A stretch of DNA of 11,358 nt from an uncultured Eubacteriales bacterium (GTDB lineage: Bacteria; Bacillota; Clostridia; Oscillospirales; Oscillospiraceae), in NCBI GenBank assembly GCA_902492005.1, contig CABUJV010000053.1:1-11358 (forward strand), in the 5' to 3' direction. Position numbers and translations under genes: made by a program. The first letter of the stretch is position 1; the number at the start of each line of letters is the position of its first letter. A model generated the notes under the pieces. The model worked only from the letters and a program-made list of their open reading frames with translations, made no database searches and was not told where the DNA came from. Shown here in pieces: positions 6,618 through 11,358 of this stretch.

Positions 6618-8036
6618 TCAGGCCGCCGCGTTGCCGATGGGCAGCCGGATGGTGACGATGCAGCCGCCGCCCTCGGCGTTGCCGATGTCCAGGCGTCCGT
6701 TGTGGCGGGTGACGATCTCCTCACAGACGGCCAGGCCGATACCGGAGCCTCTGGCCTTGGAGCTGCCCTTGTAGAACTTGTACTTGACGTGGGGCAGCTC
6801 GTCGTCGGGGATGCCGGGGCCGTAGTCCCGGACGGTGATGACCACGTCGTTGTCCGCACCGGGCCGGATGGCGGTCTCGATGCGCTTGCCGGAGCCGCCG
6901 TGCTTGGCGGCATTGTCCAGCAGGTTGCAGAACACCTGCCGCATCCGCTCCGGGTCCCCGGGAATGGGGGGGAACTCCTCGTCGCAGTCGGTGTGGGTCA
7001 GCGTGATGCCCTCCCTGCGGAAGAACTCGGTGTAGGTATAGACCGCGTCCTCCAGCTCGGCCTTGATGTCCATGGGCTCGATGGAGAGGGTGAAGCGGCC
7101 GTCCTCGATACGGGAGAATTCCAGCAGCTCCTCCACCATGTTGGTCAGGCGGCGGGCCTCCGACACAATGATACCCATACCCTTCTTCACGTCCTCGGCG
7201 TCCCGGACTTCCCCGTTCATAATGGTCTCGGCCCAGCCGTTGATGGCGGTCAGGGGGGTGCGCAGCTCATGGGAGACAGAGGAGATGAACTCGGATTTCA
7301 TGCGCTCCGACTGCTTGATCTTCAGGGACATGTCGTCGATGGCGTCGATAAGGTCCCCAATCTCGTCGTCAATTTTTTTCTCGATCTGGATGCCGTAGGA
7401 TCCGGCCGCGATGCGCTTGGCGGTGTCGGTGACCACGCCCAGGGGCTCCACGATGGAGCGGACAAAATAGAGGTTGGAAAAGTACACCATAGAGACAATG
7501 ACCGCCCCGATGGCCAGGGCGATGGCCACGATGACCATCATCTGCTTGTCCACCTGGCCCAGAGAGGTGACCACCCGCACCACGCCCCGGACGCTGCCGT
7601 TATACAGCACGGGGGCGGAGGCGGCCATGATGCGCTCCCCGGTCTCCGGTGAGCTGCCCGACCAGGTGCGGACGAACTGTCCGTTGCCGGCCAGTGCCTC
7701 GTTGACATCCTGCGTGCCGGGATAGGAGCCAGGCAGGGTGAGCTGGGCGGAGGAGTACACCACGGTACCGGATTCGTTCAGGTACTGGAGCTCCAGCACG
7801 TTTTTCTCTTCAAAGCCATCCACCGTATCCCGGGCAGTCTGGAGATAGGCGTTTTGGGCGTTGCGGATGGTGTTGGCAAAACCCCGCACCTTGGCCTCCA
7901 GGCCGCTGCTCATGGTGGAGTAGAAATACCCCCCAATGGCCACGGAAAAGGCCGTCACGGCGAACAGGACGATGAACAGGACGGCAGAAATACTGTTGAG
8001 CATCCAGCGCTTTCGAATTCCCTTGACCTTCGCCAT
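6618..8036 (-). CDS. Membrane sensor histidine kinase
   Basis: This is the sensor of a two-component system that autophosphorylates on histidine and passes phosphate to the regulator encoded just upstream. The 472-residue protein has a membrane segment at about 14-38, an extracytoplasmic sensor region (about 40-163, PAS/Cache-like with LQYLNESGTVVYSS), a second membrane segment at about 166-192, and a HAMP linker (about 193-245). The HisKA box is FISSVSHELRTPL with phospho-acceptor H256. The ATPase domain has the N box NLLDNAAKHG (371-380), G1 box DYGPGIPDDE (404-413) and G2 box GSGIGLAV (430-437), all intact. The ATG at 8036 was chosen because AGGAGGTG lies upstream with suitable spacing; an in-frame GTG at 8048 falls inside that ribosome binding site. 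The architecture resembles PhoR, WalK and similar kinases, but the signal cannot be read from sequence. Confidence 0.93.
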   Translation of the reverse strand: MAKVKGIRKRWMLNSISAVLFIVLFAVTAFSVAIGGYFYSTMSSGLEAKVRGFANTIRNAQNAYLQTARDTVDGFEEKNVLELQYLNESGTVVYSSAQLTLPGSYPGTQDVNEALAGNGQFVRTWSGSSPETGERIMAASAPVLYNGSVRGVVRVVTSLGQVDKQMMVIVAIALAIGAVIVSMVYFSNLYFVRSIVEPLGVVTDTAKRIAAGSYGIQIEKKIDDEIGDLIDAIDDMSLKIKQSERMKSEFISSVSHELRTPLTAINGWAETIMNGEVRDAEDVKKGMGIIVSEARRLTNMVEELLEFSRIEDGRFTLSIEPMDIKAELEDAVYTYTEFFRREGITLTHTDCDEEFPPIPGDPERMRQVFCNLLDNAAKHGGSGKRIETAIRPGADNDVVITVRDYGPGIPDDELPHVKYKFYKGSSKARGSGIGLAVCEEIVTRHNGRLDIGNAEGGGCIVTIRLPIGNAAA

Positions 8037-8066
8037 ATGTATTCCCACCTCCTATCACCCGCCATT

Positions 8067-8183
8067 CCCGGCGCACCGGCGCCGGGGCTCCACGCACGTC
8101 TTGATCTCGCCCTCTCAGGGCGCAAAGGGGAACTCCCGCCCAATGGGCGGCCGGCAAAGGCTTTTTGCAAAAAGGCCTTTGCC
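8067..8183 (-). repeat. Cluster of four hairpins between regulator and kinase genes
   Basis: The 147-base gap between the two genes is largely made of inverted repeats. They are CCCGGCGC/GCGCCGGG around ACCG (8067-8086), CGCCCT/AGGGCG around three bases (8108-8122), CCGCCCA/TGGGCGG around one base (8136-8150), and an imperfect 31-base palindrome (8153-8183) that abuts the regulator stop codon. The last has 9-base arms GGCAAAGGC/GCCTTTGCC with a TTTTTGCAAAAA core and one bulged base. None is followed by a T-tract in the minus direction, so they do not look like intrinsic terminators. They could set different RNA levels for regulator and kinase by stalling or by protecting RNA ends. They could also be a dispersed intergenic repeat of the REP/BIME kind; copy number in the genome cannot be judged here. 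Confidence 0.75.
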
Positions 8184-8879
8184 CTAAAATCCCCACTTGT
8201 ACCCATATCCCCACACCGTGGTGATAAAGGTCGGATTGGTGGGGTCGTCCTCAATCTTGATGCGCAGACGCCGGATGTTTACATCCACGATCTTCAGTTC
8301 GCCAAAATAGTCTCTGCCCCAGACCGAGTCCAAAATCTCTTCCCGGGACAGGGCCTTGCCCGGATTGTCCATGAAGAGCTTGACAATGTTGTACTCCACC
8401 TGCGTCAGCTTGACCCGCTGTCCGTTTTTCTCCAGCGTACGGTTGCGGGTGTTGAGCAGGAAGGGCGGCTGGCTGATCTCCCCGGTATCCAGCGGCACGC
8501 CGCCTCCGGTGCGGCGGTAGAGCGCATCGATGCGGGCGGTCAGCTCTGCCGGAGAAAAGGGCTTGGTCACATAGTCGTCCGCCCCGGTCATCAGGCCGGT
8601 AATCTTGTCCATCTCCTGGGTCCGGGCCGTGAGCATGATGATGCCGATCTTCGAATCACTGGCCCGGATGCGGCGGCAGACTTCAAAACCGTCCATATCG
8701 GGCAGCATGATATCCAGCAGGGCCACCTTGATATCCGGATTGCGCCGGAGCTGGGCCAGGGCCTCTTCCCCGGTCTCCGCCTCGATGGCCTCATAGCCCG
8801 CCCGCTTCAGGTTGATGACCACAAAGCTGCGGATATTGGCCTCGTCTTCCAATACCAGTACCTTTTTCATCTCCCGCAT
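8184..8879 (-). CDS. OmpR/PhoB-family response regulator
   Basis: This is the DNA-binding partner of the kinase encoded downstream. The 231-residue protein has a receiver domain (4-120) with acidic pocket E11-D12-E13, phospho-acceptor D56 in VALLDIMLPDMDG, T84 and K106 in DDYVTKPF. A winged-helix Trans_reg_C domain follows (about 135-231), with the REEILDSVWG, VDVNIRRLRIKIE and TVWGYGYKW motifs of the family. All activity residues are present. The ATG at 8879 is used, with AGGAAAGGA just upstream; an ATG three codons later would give the more usual MKKVLVLEDE start but has its GGGAG too close. It lies 15 bases after the lipoprotein gene, so the three genes probably form one unit. The regulon is unknown. 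Confidence 0.94.
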   Translation of the reverse strand: MREMKKVLVLEDEANIRSFVVINLKRAGYEAIEAETGEEALAQLRRNPDIKVALLDIMLPDMDGFEVCRRIRASDSKIGIIMLTARTQEMDKITGLMTGADDYVTKPFSPAELTARIDALYRRTGGGVPLDTGEISQPPFLLNTRNRTLEKNGQRVKLTQVEYNIVKLFMDNPGKALSREEILDSVWGRDYFGELKIVDVNIRRLRIKIEDDPTNPTFITTVWGYGYKWGF

Positions 8880-8894
8880 TCCGTCCTTTCCTCG

Positions 8895-10271
8895 TCAGGT
8901 ATCGGGCCACTCGGGCTGGATGAGCTGGAAGCGCTCCCGGAGCCCATCCTCGTCCAGCCCGCAGTCCCAGTCACAGCTTTTGAACTCAGCGGCGTAGATC
9001 GTGCTGTCCCCGTCGGTCATCAATACGAAGCGGCCGCCGGTCCGGGAGCGGGTCTCCCGGTTGGGGCCGGTCAGCTTGTAGATGGTCAAAAATTCCTGGG
9101 GGGCCGTACCGGGGTCCTGATCCTTCCAGTAATAGAAGGTCGTGGCCCGTTCGCCGCTGACAATGCTGCTCTTTGCTAGGGTGATCACACCGTCCCAGGC
9201 ATCGGGCAGAATGAGATACCACCCCTCCGTGTCGTTGAAATAGGTGTGAAACACCCGGATGGGGCTGCCCTGCAGGTCGTACTGCTGCCAGAGCACCGAC
9301 CAGAAGCTCTCGGCATTCTCCTTGGAGTAGGCGGGCAGCAGACTGGGCCGGGGCAGCTCCAGAATGCCGTCGCAGTTGATGTCCCGGGCCGCCACCGTAC
9401 GCATCGAGTTCACCCGCCGGGTGCTCTCGCTCATGCCGCTCTCCGTATTCAGCGTAATGTTGGCCAGGCGACCGTCCCGCCAGGCAAAGATGTCGGTGAT
9501 GGTGCTGATGCCGTTGCTCAGGTCGGAAGTGACAAAGAGCGCCGGAGCGGTCAGGTCCCCGTTTTTCACCGAACCGTTTCGCATGGCGGAGATACTGATG
9601 ATCTCCTTTGACATGGGAGCGGTATCCTGCAGATTCATCGTCTTGTCGTTGGAGTCGTAGTCGAACAGGTCGGCCTGCCCCTCGCCCTGGATGCTGTTGA
9701 GGTTGAGCACCACGATCTCCTTCTGGTTGTCCTTGTCGATATCCAGCAGAGAGAACCGGTTGTAAGAGGTGAACATCAGCTCCACATACTGCTCCTCCTG
9801 ATTGGAGTAGCCATAGGCGCCCAGATTGTAGACCAGGCTGCTGATCTGCCAGCTCACCACCAGCTCCTTGTTTCGGAGGTCATCGTCCAGGTTCTCATAG
9901 TCTACCGAGTAGATGGCGTTGCCGTCCCCCTTGATGACCGACTGGACCTCGTAGGATTCGTCCTCCAGCTGGTGGAAGATGTAGATCTGAAGCTGCTGCT
10001 CGTCCCCCAGAATGCGGAAAAAGACCACCGCCTCCTGCACGCCGTCGCCGTCCAGGTCCACCAGTTGGATGGGCTGGGTGTTGGTGCCCTGGACAGGGCC
10101 CGCGTACTCCGCACCGGCGGCCCGGACCTCGTCAATCTTGGTATACAGGTTTTGATAGTCTGCCGGCGGCTCCGGCAGGCTGTAGAGGTCGTCCGGCGGC
10201 TGAAACAGACAGCCGGTCAGCAGAAGGAATACCGCGGCCACCAGGACCATTTTGCACCGAGCCTCTCGCAT
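8895..10271 (-). CDS. Lipoprotein with FG-GAP/VCBS-like repeats
   Basis: This is a secreted, lipid-anchored protein of unknown function. The 458-residue product starts with a lipoprotein signal peptide: basic MREARCK, a hydrophobic stretch (8-18) and the lipobox L18-T-G-C21. C21 would be diacylated and the protein held on the outer face of the membrane. At least three DxDxDG-type loops recur with hydrophobic beta strands between them: DLDGDGVQE (72-80), DIDKDNQKE (177-185) and DINCDGILE (297-305), plus a weaker one at about 124-138. These are calcium-binding FG-GAP/VCBS-type blades, suggesting a beta-propeller. The ATG at 10271 was chosen for the signal peptide and an upstream AGGAGGGGG; the ATG at 10301 lacks a ribosome binding site. 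It is first in an operon with the regulator and kinase, so it may influence sensing at the cell surface, which is an inference. Confidence 0.88.
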   Translation of the reverse strand: MREARCKMVLVAAVFLLLTGCLFQPPDDLYSLPEPPADYQNLYTKIDEVRAAGAEYAGPVQGTNTQPIQLVDLDGDGVQEAVVFFRILGDEQQLQIYIFHQLEDESYEVQSVIKGDGNAIYSVDYENLDDDLRNKELVVSWQISSLVYNLGAYGYSNQEEQYVELMFTSYNRFSLLDIDKDNQKEIVVLNLNSIQGEGQADLFDYDSNDKTMNLQDTAPMSKEIISISAMRNGSVKNGDLTAPALFVTSDLSNGISTITDIFAWRDGRLANITLNTESGMSESTRRVNSMRTVAARDINCDGILELPRPSLLPAYSKENAESFWSVLWQQYDLQGSPIRVFHTYFNDTEGWYLILPDAWDGVITLAKSSIVSGERATTFYYWKDQDPGTAPQEFLTIYKLTGPNRETRSRTGGRFVLMTDGDSTIYAAEFKSCDWDCGLDEDGLRERFQLIQPEWPDT

Positions 10272-10319
10272 GTCCGCTTTTCCCCCTCCTTTTGCCCACA
10301 TACTGCTATCTATCTAAGT

Positions 10320-10328
10320 ATCATACCA
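10320..10328 (-). promoter_or_regulatory. Possible extended -10 promoter of the lipoprotein-regulator-kinase unit
   Basis: On the minus strand, TGG (10328-10326) immediately precedes TATGAT (10325-10320), forming an extended -10 about 50 bases before the lipoprotein start. No convincing -35 is seen at 17 bases, so this is a modest call. It is divergent from the tRNA-Leu promoter at 10392-10420. Confidence 0.4.
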
Positions 10329-10391
10329 TATATCTGTTGTTTTGGGTATGGGGATTTTTGATTTTTCGTCCACATTGTTTCAGTTTCACTC

Positions 10392-10420
10392 TTGCCATTC
10401 CGCTTGTCTTTGTGTATAAT
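10392..10420 (+). promoter_or_regulatory. Sigma-A promoter of tRNA-Leu
   Basis: The plus strand has -35 TTGCCA (10392-10397), a 17-base spacer and a perfect -10 TATAAT (10415-10420). Transcription would start near 10427, a few bases before the mature tRNA. Confidence 0.85.
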
Positions 10421-10434
10421 ATTGAGTATCCTTT

Positions 10435-10521
10435 GCCGGTGTGTTGGAATTGGTAGACGAGGTGGACTCAAAATCCATTGTTGGCGACAACGTGCGGGTT
10501 CGAGTCCCGCCACCGGCACCA
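10435..10521 (+). tRNA. tRNA-Leu (anticodon CAA)
   Basis: The 87-base gene folds as a class II tRNA with CCA encoded. Acceptor stem GCCGGTG (10435-10441) pairs with CACCGGC (10511-10517), followed by discriminator A and CCA. The anticodon loop CTCAAAA gives anticodon CAA, which reads UUG leucine codons. The T arm is GCGGG-TTCGAGT-CCCGC. The long variable arm (TTGTTGGCGACAACG region) is expected of tRNA-Leu. The gene is flanked by a strong promoter and a strong terminator. Its 3' side is followed by integrase remnants, so it probably served as an attachment site. Confidence 0.97.
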
Positions 10522-10523
10522 TC

Positions 10524-10561
10524 CCCGCAACCTCTTTATTTTCAAGGGGTTGCGGGTTTTT
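10524..10561 (+). terminator. Intrinsic terminator of tRNA-Leu
   Basis: CCCGCAACCTCTT (10524-10536) pairs with AAGGGGTTGCGGG (10544-10556) over 13 positions with one G-U wobble and a seven-base loop, followed by TTTTT (10557-10561). It starts three bases after the tRNA CCA end. Confidence 0.93.
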
Positions 10562-10563
10562 CT

Positions 10564-10653
10564 ATGTCCCTCCTGTGTCCCTCCACCACTTGATTTTTAG
10601 GGTGATTTTCTCCTATTTTTTTGGTAATTTTAGGAGGGACATCGGAGGGACAT
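10564..10653. repeat. Paired 21-nt inverted repeats, candidate integrase arm or attachment sites
   Basis: ATGTCCCTCC-TG-TGTCCCTCC (10564-10584) is matched in inverse orientation at 10633-10653 by two adjacent GGAGGGACAT copies. The two 21-base arms differ at two positions. Each arm is itself a tandem pair of about nine bases. The pair lies between the tRNA-Leu terminator and the integrase remnant. Short repeated motifs near the int end of tRNA-integrated elements are typical arm-type recombinase binding sites. The intervening 48 bases are AT-rich and hold no gene. Confidence 0.6.
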
Positions 10654-10655
10654 CT

Positions 10656-10847
10656 CTACACGGCGGAGGGATAGACGCACAGGATCGCGTTGGCCGAGGC
10701 AACTTTGGAGCTGAAATCCAGATGCGTGTAAATGTTAGAGGTAGTGGAAATATCGCTGTGGCCCAGCCATTCCTGGATTTCCCGGAGGCTCACGCCGTTG
10801 GCATACAAGAGGCTGGCACAGCTATGCCTAAGCTCGTGGAAGCGGAA
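10656..10847 (-). pseudogene. Tyrosine recombinase (phage-type integrase), C-terminal remnant
   Basis: The minus strand encodes 63 residues up to a TAG at 10658-10656, starting FRFHELRHSC. They form the C-terminal end of a tyrosine recombinase: the HxxR box HELRH, the GHS box in EWLGHSDIS, and the nucleophilic Tyr in NIYTHL, 36 residues after the HxxR histidine. The first catalytic Arg, the beta-hairpin Lys and the whole N-terminal core- and arm-binding regions are absent. Upstream the frame continues only a few AT-rich codons that no longer resemble the family, so the break is near 10847-10852. The orientation, with the stop facing the tRNA-Leu 3' end, fits an element integrated at this tRNA. 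The family is certain; the fragment cannot be active alone. The rest of the gene may lie beyond the window on the far side of the inserted element. Confidence 0.85.
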
Positions 10848-10889
10848 AATGAAGATTACGGTATAATAACGACAAAATATATGCTACAA

Positions 10890-10920
10890 TGCTACGGTAA
10901 GAAATTGCCGTAGCATTTTT
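10890..10920 (+). terminator. Terminator-like hairpin upstream of the serine recombinase
   Basis: TGCTACGGTAA (10890-10900) pairs with TTGCCGTAGCA (10905-10915) around a GAAA tetraloop with one wobble, followed by TTTTT (10916-10920). A TATAAT lies at 10862-10867 without a clear -35, and TGCTACAAT overlaps the hairpin start, so it may act on a short leader. It ends 62 bases before the recombinase ATG. It may block read-through into the recombinase gene. Confidence 0.7.
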
Positions 10921-10982
10921 ACTGGGCGCTTTAGATCAATAAAAGGGTTGTAAAAAATTATGATAAGAAAGGAAAAATTACT

Positions 10983-11321
10983 ATGGCAAGAAAGAGCAGG
11001 AAACAACCAAACAAAACAGTCGCAGATGACATTCGCAGCGCTGTCGGATACATTCGCTTGTCCGTTGCAAACAAAGACGAGTCCTGCTCTGTTGAAAATC
11101 AGAAGTTGATAATTGGGCAATGGGCTATGCAGCATGAATTATTCATCAGTCATTTCTATATCGACGCCAATTACAGTGGCTCCAACTTTGAGCGTCCGGC
11201 GTTCAAACAGATGCTGACAGATATTGGCGCAGGACAAATTAACTGTATTGTGGTGAAAGATTATTGTGCGATAATAGGACTAAATCAGAAAGACCTTGAA
11301 AATCAAGGCATTCTGGCTTAG
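10983..11321 (+). CDS. Large serine recombinase, N-terminal catalytic fragment (interrupted)
   Basis: The 112-residue frame starts at ATG 10983 with AAAGGA nine bases upstream. Residues 20-93 match the catalytic domain of large serine recombinases (Tn4451 TnpX or Tn5397 TndX type). Visible are YIRLS with R25 and nucleophile S27, SVENQ (36-40), the YSGSNFERPAF box with R71, and IVVKD (89-93). In the family KD is followed by a hydrophobic or aromatic residue, then SRxGR. Here KD-Y is followed by unrelated residues (CAIIGL onward) and a TAG at 11319-11321. The zinc-ribbon and coiled-coil DNA-binding parts are missing. Homology ends after base 11265, just before GTGCG, which suggests interruption by a group II intron rather than simple decay. 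Codon use and base composition are more AT-rich than the housekeeping genes, as expected for acquired DNA. Confidence 0.82.
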   Translation: MARKSRKQPNKTVADDIRSAVGYIRLSVANKDESCSVENQKLIIGQWAMQHELFISHFYIDANYSGSNFERPAFKQMLTDIGAGQINCIVVKDYCAIIGLNQKDLENQGILA

Positions 11322-11358
11322 TCCCTTCTTTTTTTGACCGAAAACAAAGGACTTTCAC
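11266..11358 (+). mobile_element. Possible 5' end of a group II intron
   Basis: GTGCG at 11266-11270 matches the group II intron 5' consensus GUGYG and falls exactly where recombinase homology ends. The upstream exon would leave GAT TAT T, which completes as Asp-Tyr-Ser if a TCN codon is restored by splicing, giving the expected KDYS(R) motif. Directly after it comes a nested hairpin: GGACTAA (11277-11283) with TTAGTCC (11318-11324), CAGAA with TTCTG, and CCTTGA with TCAAGG. The intron body, reverse transcriptase and 3' end lie outside the window. The alternative is a terminator: the hairpin is followed by CTTCTTTTTTT (11325-11335). Confidence 0.4.

Larger units (their letters stand above)
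10848..11358 (+). mobile_element. Left end of a serine-recombinase mobile element (extends past the window)
   Basis: From about 10848 the sequence turns AT-rich and breaks the tyrosine recombinase gene. The first gene inward is a large serine recombinase on the plus strand, which in Tn4451- and Tn5397-type elements sits at an element end. Such recombinases often cut at GA dinucleotides, and several GA steps occur at the break (10851-10855). The precise end is not visible without the other junction. Confidence 0.5.

Noticed and set aside
8037..8048. GTG at 8048 as start of the histidine kinase
   Set aside because: The GTG forms part of the AGGAGGTG ribosome binding site. The ATG at 8036 has proper spacing.
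10392..10913. Long plus-strand open frame across the tRNA-Leu gene
   Set aside because: It covers a tRNA with its own promoter and terminator and is antisense to a recognisable integrase fragment. It has no family resemblance.
11277..11335. Hairpin followed by a T-rich run, read as the terminator of the recombinase gene
   Set aside because: It would terminate a recombinase that is already cut off inside its catalytic domain. The GTGCG at the exact homology break makes an intron boundary at least as likely. I kept the terminator reading as an alternative in the intron entry.
1..11358. CRISPR arrays or complete insertion sequences
   Set aside because: No regularly spaced direct repeats and no transposase with flanking terminal inverted repeats are visible in the window.

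Overview
The window looks like chromosomal DNA of a GC-rich Firmicute, most likely from the Oscillospiraceae (clostridial cluster IV, near Flavonifractor, Lawsonibacter or Oscillibacter). Three things point there: AGGAGG-type ribosome binding sites throughout, a Firmicutes T-box leader, and gut-clostridial style RecA, RecX and DUF1385 proteins. The taxon is inferred from protein style and was not tested by a search. Nearly all genes lie on the minus strand, so they read from high to low coordinate.

From high to low coordinate the minus strand carries three transcription units. The first (10271-6618) encodes an FG-GAP-like lipoprotein, an OmpR/PhoB-family response regulator and a membrane sensor kinase. 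A dense cluster of four hairpins separates the regulator and kinase genes. The second (promoter near 6587-6559, genes 6523-994) is a housekeeping operon: DUF1385/YqhQ protein, prmC, recA, recX, rimO, pgsA. The genes are tightly packed and several overlap or abut. The third (promoter 976-948) is a cysteine unit: a T-box leader with a Cys (UGC) specifier, then cysE, then cysS, of which only the first six codons lie in the window. The T-box senses uncharged tRNA-Cys and would raise cysteine synthesis and cysteinyl-tRNA synthetase together.

On the plus strand, divergent from the lipoprotein unit, a tRNA-Leu(CAA) gene (10435-10521) has its own consensus promoter and a strong terminator. Its downstream flank is a mobile-element landing zone with lower GC. 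It holds paired 21-nt inverted repeats and the last 63 codons of a tyrosine recombinase on the minus strand. Homology to that recombinase stops abruptly near 10847. A plus-strand large serine recombinase gene follows, with only its N-terminal catalytic part intact. Its frame breaks inside the KD-x-S-R motif at a GTGCG sequence, as expected for the 5' end of a group II intron. The layout suggests nested insertions: a tRNA-Leu integrative element, hit by a serine-recombinase element, whose recombinase was in turn interrupted.

The points most worth a second look are a Gly-to-Arg change in the RecA Walker A loop, the possible group II intron boundary, the nested-integration junction, and the four-hairpin intercistronic element.
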